Position numbers and translations under genes: made by a program. 8,930 nucleotides of DNA from an uncultured bacterium (GTDB taxonomy: Bacteria > Patescibacteriota > Minisyncoccia > Phycocordibacterales > PALSA-1337). The stretch spans positions 1 through 8,930 of the forward strand of contig CAIVGA010000051.1 in NCBI GenBank assembly GCA_903905325.1. The letters are read 5' to 3'. Numbering within the stretch: position 1 is the first letter of the stretch; each line of letters starts with the position of its first letter. Positions 1 to 6,368 of the stretch are shown here, in pieces. The notes under the pieces were generated by a model. It saw only the letters and a program-made list of their open reading frames with translations, was not told the DNA's origin and did no database searches.

Positions 1-60
1 AAAAACACACGGATTCTGCCTCAATTTGGCAACCTCTTCATTTGAAAATATTGTTCTCAT
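1..60 (-). CDS. 5' end of an unidentified protein (partial, runs off left edge)
   Basis: An open frame of 20 codons starts with ATG at 60 and continues past the left edge of the window. It begins MRTIFSNEEVAKLRQNP. This resembles, from memory only, the start of small helix-turn-helix or transposase-associated proteins in which a short charged helix (EEVAKLRQNP) is followed by a Cys-containing segment. Twenty residues are too few to assign a family. The gene lies on the same strand as the tRNA and rpsT upstream of it. No Shine-Dalgarno sequence is visible; the bases before the start are A-rich (AAAAGAAAT). It could also be a chance open frame, but the amino-acid composition looks protein-like. 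Confidence 0.45.
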   Translation of the reverse strand, partial: MRTIFSNEEVAKLRQNPCVF

Positions 61-103
61 ATTTCTTTTGTTAGTCTAATAATTGTAACAAAAGAAAGCA
101 GCT

Positions 104-120
104 GACACTCTATTGGTGTC
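104..120 (-). terminator. weak hairpin downstream of the tRNA
   Basis: GACAC (104-108) and GTGTC (116-120) form a 5-bp stem with a 7-nt loop. Read on the minus strand it lies about 23 nt after the tRNA 3' end and is followed by a T-rich run (TTTCTTTTG) after about six other bases. The stem is short and the T-tract is displaced, so this is only a possible transcription end for the rpsT-tRNA unit. Confidence 0.25.
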
Positions 121-142
121 CACTTTATGGGGTACAGATCAA

Positions 143-217
143 TGGTGCCCTCAGTAGGAATCGAACCTACATTGCAAGATCCGCAATCTTGCGTCCTATC
201 CATTAAACGATGAGGGC
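143..217 (-). tRNA. tRNA-Arg, anticodon GCG
   Basis: On the minus strand the 7-bp acceptor stem GCCCTCA/TGAGGGC (211-217 with 147-153) closes perfectly. The D arm is GTTT...GGAC around AATGGATA, with an A in the D loop typical of arginine tRNAs. The anticodon stem CAAGA/TCTTG encloses the loop TTGCGGA, giving anticodon GCG at 184-182. The T arm GTAGG-TTCGATT-CCTAC is perfect, the discriminator base is A, and the CCA end is encoded (143-145). C35 and the A in the D loop are established arginine identity elements. The anticodon reads CGC, and CGU by wobble. Most bacteria use an ACG anticodon edited to ICG by TadA for this box, so GCG is unusual. It sits 41 nt downstream of rpsT on the same strand and may be co-transcribed with it. 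Confidence 0.95.
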
Positions 218-258
218 GTATAACGCGCGAAATAAAAACCAAACAGGTGGACAAAAAA

Positions 259-522
259 CTAGCCCAATTTCTTGAGTGCGGCCATTGTTCGAGACTTCAT
301 GCGGGAAGCAGTGTTCGGCTTGATTTGACCAGTCTTGGCAGCTTTATCAAAAGCTTTGTAGATAGCAGGAATAAGTTTGGCGGCAGCGACTTTGTCCTTT
401 GCGGCGAGAAGCTGGCGGAATTCTTTTGTGCTGTTCTCGATCTGTTTCTTGTGACGCAAATTGAAAACACGCTTCTTCTTTGACGCACGGACGGCCTTTT
501 TGGCTGATGATGTTATAGGCAT
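259..522 (-). CDS. rpsT: 30S ribosomal protein S20
   Basis: An 87-residue, strongly basic protein. It binds 16S rRNA early in assembly of the small ribosomal subunit. The family pattern is clear: an N-terminal SAKKAVRASKKKR helix, an IENSTKEFRQLL helix, an alanine/lysine-rich middle (AAAKLIPAIYKAFDKAAKTG), and the end NTASRMKSRTMAALKKL, matching the usual NKAARHKSRL region. The start MPITSSAKKA at 522 was chosen because S20 proteins begin a few residues before SAKK. The frame stays open to an in-frame codon at 561, but those extra 13 residues are not S20-like. No Shine-Dalgarno sequence precedes the start, and there is no -10 box at leaderless distance. The gene diverges from ruvA, with 65 nt between the two start codons. 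The tRNA-Arg follows 41 nt after the stop. Confidence 0.95.
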   Translation of the reverse strand: MPITSSAKKAVRASKKKRVFNLRHKKQIENSTKEFRQLLAAKDKVAAAKLIPAIYKAFDKAAKTGQIKPNTASRMKSRTMAALKKLG

Positions 523-572
523 ATGTTTTGTGTTGGTTAAGTTAACACGGCTACGATACAAAGTAAAGGGTG

Positions 573-581
573 TGTTATGAT
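573..581 (+). promoter_or_regulatory. extended -10 element placed for a leaderless ruvA mRNA
   Basis: TGT-TATGAT (573-581) is an extended -10 motif with one mismatch from TATAAT. The predicted first transcribed base (seven after the last -10 base) is 588, exactly the A of the ATG that begins MISLLRG. No good -35 box is seen. An alternative reading is that AAAGGG at 565-570 is a weak ribosome-binding site for the ATG at 582. Confidence 0.5.
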
Positions 582-587
582 ATGTTC

Positions 588-1181
588 ATGATTTCATTAC
601 TTCGAGGAACTATAGTCGAAATTGGCCTACGTTCAGTGATTATCGACGTCCACGGCGTCGGTTATAAGGTTGCCCTGACTGATGATGCTATTCATACAGT
701 AAAAAATGACCAAGAAATTACAGTTTGGACGCATATGGCTGTCAGGGAAAATTCTCAAGACCTCTATGGTTTTCTAAGTAAAAAAGAACGAGATTTTTTT
801 GAACTTTTGATTACCGTTTCAGGAATCGGCCCGAAGACCGCACTCAACATTCTTTCACTTGTCTCAAGCGACACTTTGGCAAATGCAATTCGTACAGGGT
901 CAACGGCACACCTTATAAAAGTTTCTGGTATTGGTCGTAAAACTGCAGAAAAAATAGTTCTTGACCTCAAAGAAAAAATTATCGGATACTCTGGTGGAGA
1001 AGAATTGTCAGCTGGCATGTCTAGCGATGCTGATGCTATCGAGGCTCTCAAAGCACTCGGCTATGAAGCTGGTGATGCACGAGAGGCTTTGAAAAAAGTG
1101 GCCACGCAAAAAGGCATCGGTGGAAAAGAAATCACAGACATCGGTGCGAAAGTTAAGGCTGCCTTGAAAGTATTAAATTAA
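588..1181 (+). CDS. ruvA: Holliday junction branch migration protein RuvA
   Basis: A 197-residue protein of normal RuvA length (about 200). RuvA tetramers bind four-way DNA junctions and load the RuvB motor during recombinational repair. Visible parts are the N-terminal OB-fold domain (1 to about 62, with VHGVGYKV at 22-29 and LYGF near 60) and two helix-hairpin-helix motifs, VSGIGPKTA at 77-85 and VSGIGRKTA at 112-120. A C-terminal three-helix domain (from about 147) contains ALKALGYEAGDAREAL, which contacts RuvB in known homologues. The start MISLLRG matches where RuvA proteins normally begin. ATG at 582 and GTG at 570 are in-frame alternatives. The stop codon TAA directly abuts the ATG of the next gene (TAAATG), so the two are almost certainly one transcript. 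ruvB and ruvC are not in the window. Confidence 0.95.
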   Translation: MISLLRGTIVEIGLRSVIIDVHGVGYKVALTDDAIHTVKNDQEITVWTHMAVRENSQDLYGFLSKKERDFFELLITVSGIGPKTALNILSLVSSDTLANAIRTGSTAHLIKVSGIGRKTAEKIVLDLKEKIIGYSGGEELSAGMSSDADAIEALKALGYEAGDAREALKKVATQKGIGGKEITDIGAKVKAALKVLN

Positions 1182-2480
1182 ATGAGCGACAAAATCCTAT
1201 TCAAAATTCGCAAGCTGATACCACCATTTATTTTCAATAAAATCCAACCAAGTTATCATTTGGTTTTGACCTTTCTCGCGGCTTTTTGGTACCATTTTCC
1301 TTCTAGACGTATAAAAGTCATAGGTGTTACTGGAACAAAAGGCAAAAGTTCTACGGTAGAAATTCTTAACGCAATTCTAGAAGAAGCTGGTTATAAAACA
1401 GCGCTTTCAAACACAATTCGCTTTAAAGTAGACAACGTCTCTTCAGAAAACCTCTTCAAAATGAGTATGCCTGGACGCTTTTTTGTCCAGCAAATTCTAC
1501 ACAAAGCTGTTCAAAAAAAGTGTCAATATTTTATATTGGAAATGACGTCCCAGGGCGCACTCTTACATCGCCACCGTTTCATCGACCTCGACGCATTTAT
1601 CTTTACAAATATATCTCCAGAACACATAGAAGCTCATGGCTCATACGAAAGTTATTTAGCTTCGAAACTTGAGCTGGCCAGAGACCTATCGCATTCACCA
1701 AAAAAAGACCGAGTGATGATAGTAAATAAAGACGACAAAGAATCCTGGAGATTTCTAAAACTAAATTTTGACCGATCTATCGCTTTCAGTTTGGAGGATG
1801 CTGAACCATACAACATAAAAAAGGTTGGGATTGAATTTACGCTCAAAGAAAAGGGTGGTAAAAGGGGTAAGTTAGTAACCTCTCATCTTTCTGGACTTTT
1901 CAATCTATACAATATTTTGGCAGCAGTAACCGTTGCGCAGAGTCAGGGGATTTCTGATGAAATAATCATTCGCGCGATAGAAAAATTCAGAGGCATACCT
2001 GGTCGTGTACAAAAAATAGAAGCTGATCAAGATTTTACTGTTGTCGTAGATTACGCCCACACGCCAGACTCTTTGGAAAAAATATACGAGGTATTTCAAA
2101 ATTCAAAAAATATTTGTGTCCTAGGTGGTACTGGTGGCGGTCGTGATACTTGGAAACGAGCAGAGATGGGCCGTATTGCTGACAAATATTGTGATGACAT
2201 TATTTTGACGGATGAAGATCCTTACGATGAAGATCCGAACGAAATCGTTGCTGATGTAGCAGAAGGAATAAAAATGCAAAGACCAACTATTATTATGGAT
2301 CGCCGTCTGGCTATCCGCGAGGCTTTGAAGAGGGCTAAAACCGGTGATACTGTTATCATTACAGGAAAAGGTACTGACCCATACATAATGGGTCGAGCCG
2401 GATCAAAAACTCCATGGAGTGATGCGAGAGTAGCAAGAGAGGAAATCACCAAATTGAAATCTGCTGCAAATTATAACTAG
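1182..2480 (+). CDS. short MurE-like Mur ligase (UDP-MurNAc-tripeptide synthetase family)
   Basis: A 432-residue ATP-dependent Mur ligase, which adds an amino acid to UDP-MurNAc-peptide in the cytoplasm for peptidoglycan synthesis. Motifs in order: P-loop GVTGTKGKSST (48-58), EMTSQG (120-125), TNISPEHIEAHGSYESYLASK with K162 at the carbamylated-lysine position, GLFNLYNILAA (238-248), GRVQKIE (274-280), VDYAHTPDSLE (289-299), GGTGGGRD (315-322) and GKGTDP (395-400). The order and the YAHTPDSLE block are MurE-like. The normal N-terminal UDP-MurNAc-binding domain is missing: the P-loop begins near residue 50 instead of about 110, and it is preceded by a hydrophobic stretch (27-40). The DNPR motif that reads the diaminopimelate side chain in classical MurE is EDPY here (345-348), so the added amino acid cannot be named. 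It starts directly at the ruvA stop, and its TAG overlaps the TAG of the opposing phosphatase gene. Confidence 0.88.
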   Translation: MSDKILFKIRKLIPPFIFNKIQPSYHLVLTFLAAFWYHFPSRRIKVIGVTGTKGKSSTVEILNAILEEAGYKTALSNTIRFKVDNVSSENLFKMSMPGRFFVQQILHKAVQKKCQYFILEMTSQGALLHRHRFIDLDAFIFTNISPEHIEAHGSYESYLASKLELARDLSHSPKKDRVMIVNKDDKESWRFLKLNFDRSIAFSLEDAEPYNIKKVGIEFTLKEKGGKRGKLVTSHLSGLFNLYNILAAVTVAQSQGISDEIIIRAIEKFRGIPGRVQKIEADQDFTVVVDYAHTPDSLEKIYEVFQNSKNICVLGGTGGGRDTWKRAEMGRIADKYCDDIILTDEDPYDEDPNEIVADVAEGIKMQRPTIIMDRRLAIREALKRAKTGDTVIITGKGTDPYIMGRAGSKTPWSDARVAREEITKLKSAANYN

Positions 2481-2905
2481 CATACCGAGGCCTGCACCAA
2501 CTCTTTAACTTTTTGCCTTATAAGATTTATCGTATTATACGCCGTCTCTGAGGTATAAGAGGCTGGATTTAGAACGTCCCAATATTCATAGTCCCCTTCT
2601 TTGAGCCAACCTGGAATCGAATCTTTTTCTGCCATTACGATTACTTTTGAGGAATTTGATATTTTTTCTGGCGTAATCTGCTTGCAATATTCATTTGAAA
2701 TATCAACACCTTCTGTCTTCAAAATTTCTATCGTTTCTGACATGCCAGGAAACTGGGAAATGGGAGCATTTTTGAATCCATCTTCATCAACACGTGTTCC
2801 ATATGATTCTGCAAATGATACACCGTCAGCAAATTTGTTGTAAAAACCTTTTGCCACCTGACTTCGAAAAATATTGGCTCTGCAGATAAAGATAACTTTT
2901 ATCAT
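2477..2905 (-). CDS. low-molecular-weight protein tyrosine phosphatase / arsenate reductase-fold protein
   Basis: A 142-residue cytoplasmic protein of the LMW phosphatase family, which normally removes phosphate from tyrosine residues or, in ArsC relatives, reduces arsenate. The P-loop C8-RANIF-R14-S fits the diagnostic C-x5-R-S signature near the N-terminus, after the usual hydrophobic strand (VIFIC). The family's C-terminal general-acid motif (Asp-Pro) is represented by WDVLNPAS, with Asn113-Pro114 instead of Asp-Pro, so catalysis may be weak or altered. The length is normal. The start codon overlaps the stop of the upstream amidase gene as ATGA (2902-2905), pointing to translational coupling. 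Its stop shares CTAG with the converging Mur ligase. Whether it acts on phosphotyrosine, on arsenate or only binds ligands cannot be told. Confidence 0.85.
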   Translation of the reverse strand: MIKVIFICRANIFRSQVAKGFYNKFADGVSFAESYGTRVDEDGFKNAPISQFPGMSETIEILKTEGVDISNEYCKQITPEKISNSSKVIVMAEKDSIPGWLKEGDYEYWDVLNPASYTSETAYNTINLIRQKVKELVQASVC

Positions 2906-4263
2906 AGCGTTTTTATTCCAAATTGACTATTCAACACATCCAGAGTCTTTGCACCAACCGTTCCCGTCTCGCCAACAATACCATGTTTGGTCTGGAAAGC
3001 ATTGATTGCATTTTTTGTGCACGGACCAAGTGTACCACTACGTGGACAATCATTTTTACCAAAACCACTTGGCGGATAGGTACCGTCTAAGAGGAGTGCC
3101 GTCTGCAAAGCATATACATCTGGAGATGATAATTTCTTTGAAGAAAATGTGCCTTTCCAGTTATATGGCAAAATCAAAGTATCATAAGGACGTGCGAGCT
3201 GTTCAGAAAGTGTTGGATCAAAGAAATCTTGTAAGCCTAGATATGTCTGAAATGCCAAATCTTTTATCGCGAGACTTCGCGTGTCTGGATTGAGAAATTG
3301 TGGCTCATAAATATAACCGTACTCGATAAGCATACTGGCAGCATCTGCGGTATTGTTTGCGCCAATAGCGATTAGATCTGGCTCATCTACAATTCCTGTA
3401 GATTCCCCAGGGAGATTACTGATCGGATTGTATTTCGAAAGACGCTTGAAGACTGTTTCGGCTATAATTTTTGTGGTTGTGCTATTGTCATATTGTTTGG
3501 CTGGTACATAAATTGCAAAACCTGTGTATTTACCAGGAACTCCATCTCGGTGACCAGCAAAATCATTAAAATGAATATGAATAACAAGATCCATAAAATT
3601 CTCGTTTGCCCATTTTGTAATACCATAAAGACGAAGGGCAACATTTAATGGAGCAGCGTTGTGAAAAACTTGAGAAACTGTTTGGGTGCTTGATCCTATA
3701 GCAACCAAATGTCGCATCTCTGCATGAGAATCTTTCTGCCATTGAACTATGGCATCCCAATTATCTTTGAAATATTGAGCAAAAGTTTGGCTCCATGCTG
3801 AAGTATCTCTAGTAGTTTGTGCCTGATAATGAGGATTTGATTTTATAAATCCCATAAGGTCTTGAGCTAATTCCACTGTCATATTCCGTTCTAGAAGCAA
3901 AGTACCATCAGGAGCCGTATATTGTGTGCCACCAAAATCTGGTTCATGACCAGGTACGATGAGAATGCGAATTTTGGGGTTTGTTAAGGAAGCGTTTAAA
4001 ATATTAGTCGAGGAGCCATTTGATGATTTGCTACTAGAAAAAAGATCCTGAGCATAAGTACTACTATCGACAGCTGTTGCCGCATTATATCTGGCATGTA
4101 AATCAGTAATAGAGCGCGGATTATGCATAATCACAGATGCCAAGTACGAAGTGGACTCATTGAACGCTGTGACGAAGCTTTGTGTCTGATCAGGATAATT
4201 GGTCGCAAACCAAGGGACACCCAAGATTAGGACGCAAAGCAAAACTGTAAAATAGTACCTCAT
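2902..4263 (-). CDS. secreted N-acetylmuramoyl-L-alanine amidase (Amidase_3) with peptidoglycan-binding domain
   Basis: A 453-residue exported zinc amidase predicted to cut the bond between MurNAc and L-Ala in peptidoglycan. Residues 4-20 form a hydrophobic signal or anchor after a short basic start. A Ser/Thr/Asn-rich linker (about 63-95) follows, then the catalytic domain (98-347): VPGHEPDFGG (H106), ERNMTVELA (E125), HIHFND (H231 aligns with the usual SIHAN His) and IEYGYI (E314). These four match the zinc ligands and catalytic Glu of Amidase_3. The stretch 150-225 is longer than in minimal enzymes. The C-terminus (381-447) is a PG_binding_1-like domain with LQTALLLDG, GTLGPCTKNAINAFQ and VGAKTLDVLN. 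Cys406 and Cys415 could form a disulfide. ATG at 4263 follows an extended -10 box by 8 nt with no Shine-Dalgarno sequence. The gene overlaps the phosphatase gene by 4 nt. Confidence 0.92.
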   Translation of the reverse strand: MRYYFTVLLCVLILGVPWFATNYPDQTQSFVTAFNESTSYLASVIMHNPRSITDLHARYNAATAVDSSTYAQDLFSSSKSSNGSSTNILNASLTNPKIRILIVPGHEPDFGGTQYTAPDGTLLLERNMTVELAQDLMGFIKSNPHYQAQTTRDTSAWSQTFAQYFKDNWDAIVQWQKDSHAEMRHLVAIGSSTQTVSQVFHNAAPLNVALRLYGITKWANENFMDLVIHIHFNDFAGHRDGVPGKYTGFAIYVPAKQYDNSTTTKIIAETVFKRLSKYNPISNLPGESTGIVDEPDLIAIGANNTADAASMLIEYGYIYEPQFLNPDTRSLAIKDLAFQTYLGLQDFFDPTLSEQLARPYDTLILPYNWKGTFSSKKLSSPDVYALQTALLLDGTYPPSGFGKNDCPRSGTLGPCTKNAINAFQTKHGIVGETGTVGAKTLDVLNSQFGIKTL

Positions 4264-4271
4264 ACGTGGAT

Positions 4272-4280
4272 ATTATAGCA
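4272..4280 (-). promoter_or_regulatory. extended -10 promoter of the amidase-phosphatase operon
   Basis: On the minus strand TGC-TATAAT occupies 4280-4272, a consensus -10 with the TGn extension. The -35 region is poor (AACAAA at 17-nt spacing), as expected for an extended -10 promoter. The predicted first base is about 4265, only two nucleotides before the ATG at 4263, so the mRNA would be essentially leaderless. Confidence 0.6.
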
Positions 4281-4319
4281 GACAGTAGAAACAGTTTGTT
4301 GACAACCTATGCTTTGGAC

Positions 4320-4348
4320 TTGATATGTCCTCTCAGTTTGCATAGTAT
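4320..4348 (+). promoter_or_regulatory. candidate mutM promoter
   Basis: TTGATA (4320-4325), a 17-nt spacer, then TAGTAT (4343-4348). The predicted first transcribed base is 4355, the A of the mutM ATG. A second, overlapping possibility is the perfect -35 TTGACA at 4299-4304 with GATATG at 4322-4327, which would give a leader of roughly 20 nt. The GGGG at 4349-4352 is too close to the start to act as a normal ribosome-binding site. The region is shared with the divergent amidase promoter. Confidence 0.45.
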
Positions 4349-4354
4349 GGGGAC

Positions 4355-5392
4355 ATGCCTGAATTACCCGAGGTACAGACAACTGTTAATGGTCTAAACC
4401 AAACAGTCGTTGGTTTGCGCATAGTAGATGTCTGGTCAGATTATGATAGTTCATACTTCAAAGGTTCAGATAACATAAAAGACCGTACATATTTCGCCGA
4501 TTTCAAGAAAAAAATCCTTGGTAAGAAAATCTTATCTGCTACTCGCAGAGCGAAAAATATTTTGATCCATCTGGAAGGTAACACTGGAAATAACCCTAGA
4601 AATAATCATAATATTGGTGCGACAATCCTGGTTCATATGAAGATGACAGGCCATTTAATGTATGGGCAATATAAATTCGTAGGCAAAAAGTGGATTCCTG
4701 TTTCTCCAGAATCGTTAAAAGATCCATTCAATAGGTATATTCATTTTGTTTTGACGCTTCAAAAAGGTGGCGCGCGGAAAAATGACAAAAATATTAGTTA
4801 TCTTGCCCTTTGCGACTCACGCAAGTTTGCAAAAGTTACACTCATAGAGCCCAAAATCGGAGAAAAAATAGGTTCGCAACAAAATCATCACTTAACATCA
4901 TCTCATCTTATAGATATTGGTCCAGAACCTTTGGAAAAAAGTTTTACTTTTAATAAATTTGTGGCGCGCCTAGATCTCAAACCCCACTGGAAGATTAAAC
5001 AAGCTCTGATGGATCAGACCGTGATTGCCGGAATTGGTAATATCTACGCCGACGAATCTCTCTGGCGAGCCGAGATACATCCTGCAGAAAAAGTCAGCCA
5101 TATAAAACCAGTCAAAATACGTGCACTTTTTGATGCGATAAAACAAACTCTATCTCGTGGCATAGATTTTGGCGGTGATTCAATGTCAGACTATAGAAAT
5201 ATTCATGGTGAGAGAGGAAAATTTCAAGAACAACATCATGCTTACCAAAAAACTGGGAAAAAATGTGATAGAAGAGGAATTAACGGAAAAAATAATTGTA
5301 CCGGAACTATCGTGCGCATTGTTGTTGGTACTAGAGGTACACATTATTGTAACAAGCATCAGAAGTTATTAGTTGTCCAAAAGCCTATATAA
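4355..5392 (+). CDS. mutM: formamidopyrimidine-DNA glycosylase (Fpg/MutM)
   Basis: A 345-residue base-excision repair enzyme. The family removes oxidised purines such as 8-oxoguanine and cuts the strand by beta/delta elimination. After Met removal Pro2 is the catalytic nucleophile and Glu3 assists (MPELPEVQT). K67 (RRAKNIL), HMKMTGHL (94-101) and DSRKFA (154-159) follow, then the helix-two-turn-helix KIKQALMDQTVIAGIGNIYADE (213-234). The C-terminal zinc finger keeps GTRGTHYC (326-332) with the DNA-binding Arg327. It is longer than usual (about 270-290) owing to insertions near 75-88, 104-125 and 166-185. The zinc-finger ligands look unusual: C304-x10-C315 and C332-x2-H335 instead of two C-x2-C pairs. 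The last 24 nt overlap the convergent methyltransferase gene. Confidence 0.93.
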   Translation: MPELPEVQTTVNGLNQTVVGLRIVDVWSDYDSSYFKGSDNIKDRTYFADFKKKILGKKILSATRRAKNILIHLEGNTGNNPRNNHNIGATILVHMKMTGHLMYGQYKFVGKKWIPVSPESLKDPFNRYIHFVLTLQKGGARKNDKNISYLALCDSRKFAKVTLIEPKIGEKIGSQQNHHLTSSHLIDIGPEPLEKSFTFNKFVARLDLKPHWKIKQALMDQTVIAGIGNIYADESLWRAEIHPAEKVSHIKPVKIRALFDAIKQTLSRGIDFGGDSMSDYRNIHGERGKFQEQHHAYQKTGKKCDRRGINGKNNCTGTIVRIVVGTRGTHYCNKHQKLLVVQKPI

Positions 5393-5914
5393 AAATATAC
5401 CTGCGGATACAGAGACATTCAAAGACTCTTTTTTACCCACCAAAGGAATTTCTGCAATAAGATCAGATAATTTCAACAATTTTTGTGACACACCCTCAAC
5501 TTCATTGCCAAGGATAATCGCCACTCTCTCTCTTTCTGTGCTCACACCACCCCTTTTTTTGCTTACACCAATTTTTACTTTCTTATAATCCACCGATCGA
5601 GGCGATTGTTCTAGAGCAATTATTTTAAAACCTTCTTTTTTTAACGTGGCCATGAGCCTATTAACATTTTTATTATCGCTAGACACCCCACTATCTTCAA
5701 CATGTTCCCAAGCCACACTTTTTTCCGCACCAAGCGAAACTTTGGCAAAATCTTTACGCTTAAGACCAAACCTATCAACGGGAACCGGTGCCGTGCCTAA
5801 ACAATAAATCTTACTGATACCAAGTGTATCTGCTGTACGAAAAATCGATCCAACATTATGCACACTACGTATATTATCGAGAATTAGGCATATTTCGCGT
5901 TTTTTTGCTATCAT
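5369..5914 (-). CDS. SpoU/TrmH-family RNA 2'-O-methyltransferase
   Basis: A 181-residue SPOUT-fold enzyme predicted to transfer a methyl group from S-adenosylmethionine to a ribose 2'-OH in tRNA or rRNA. All three family motifs are present: motif 1 NIRSVHNVGSIFRTAD (14-29, with Asn20 and the catalytic-type Arg26), motif 2 ILGNEVEGVS (134-143), and motif 3 IPLVGKKESLNVSVSAG (156-172), which builds the knotted cofactor site. It lacks the N-terminal substrate-binding domain of RlmB-type enzymes, so it is a minimal single-domain form. The substrate cannot be named. A low-complexity charged loop lies between motifs 1 and 2 (about 72-130). The start at 5914 follows an extended -10 box by 9 nt. Its 3' end overlaps mutM by 24 nt on the opposite strand. 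Confidence 0.9.
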   Translation of the reverse strand: MIAKKREICLILDNIRSVHNVGSIFRTADTLGISKIYCLGTAPVPVDRFGLKRKDFAKVSLGAEKSVAWEHVEDSGVSSDNKNVNRLMATLKKEGFKIIALEQSPRSVDYKKVKIGVSKKRGGVSTERERVAIILGNEVEGVSQKLLKLSDLIAEIPLVGKKESLNVSVSAGIFLYRLLDN

Positions 5915-5923
5915 ATCTATATT

Positions 5924-5932
5924 ATTATCACA
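5924..5932 (-). promoter_or_regulatory. extended -10 promoter of the SpoU methyltransferase gene
   Basis: On the minus strand TGT-GATAAT spans 5932-5924, one mismatch from the extended -10 consensus. The predicted start of transcription is about 5917, three nucleotides before the ATG at 5914. No -35 box is seen at 16-18 nt and there is no Shine-Dalgarno sequence. Confidence 0.5.
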
Positions 5933-5980
5933 TAATAGGACGAATCCCTATAAAACTTAATTATTATCTAATATATTTAT

Positions 5981-6343
5981 ATGCTATCACTATTTCCACA
6001 TTTGTTTCAGTATGAGCTTTTGGCACCATTTCTTATTCGTATAATTCTAGGAGTAATATTCCTACACTGGGCTTTCCGGGAGATGAAAAATTCCTCAGCT
6101 GGAAGTGTAAAAAAGCTAATCGCTATATTGGAGGGCGTTGCGGGTATATTACTAATCATTGGCCTATGGACCCAAGGAGCAGCACTCTTTGTTTCTCTAG
6201 ATCTCCTTGTGCGAACATTCGAAAGGGCTCAAAAGAAAGCATTTCTCACAGATGGTGTTAACTATTATTTGGTCTTATTGGTAATGGCTGTCTCATTATT
6301 GGTCCTCGGCGCAGGAGTTTGGGCATTCGATATTTATTTATAA
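5981..6343 (+). CDS. DoxX-like small integral membrane protein
   Basis: A 120-residue protein with about four membrane segments (roughly 13-31, 45-62, 65-79 and 93-116). It has a DoxX-like pattern: LLAPFLIRIILGVIFLHWAF in the first segment, then a conserved-looking LEGVAGILLIIGLWTQGAAL. DoxX-family proteins are membrane proteins of varied and mostly unclear function, sometimes linked to redox processes, so no specific role is assigned. The start at 5981 fits the beginning of the first segment. TAATAT at 5969-5974 lies seven bases before it, which would give a leaderless mRNA, but the surrounding DNA is so AT-rich that this box is weak evidence. The broken PLDc_N-like gene follows after 25 nt on the same strand and is probably in the same transcript. 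Confidence 0.7.
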   Translation: MLSLFPHLFQYELLAPFLIRIILGVIFLHWAFREMKNSSAGSVKKLIAILEGVAGILLIIGLWTQGAALFVSLDLLVRTFERAQKKAFLTDGVNYYLVLLVMAVSLLVLGAGVWAFDIYL

Positions 6344-6368
6344 AGTAAAAAGGTTAAAAATTAAAAAC

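Noticed and set aside
570..587. Extended RuvA starts at GTG 570 or ATG 582
   Set aside because: RuvA proteins begin at M-I-x-x-L-R-G, which matches 588, and the -10 box would overlap the upstream starts. Not excluded, because AAAGGG lies before 582.
764..1051. 95-codon minus-strand open frame inside ruvA
   Set aside because: Fully inside a well-supported gene and with no recognisable protein pattern; a reading-frame shadow.
4299..4327. TTGACA-N17-GATATG as the main mutM promoter
   Set aside because: The -35 is perfect but the -10 is poor, so it is mentioned only as an alternative to the downstream TTGATA/TAGTAT pair.
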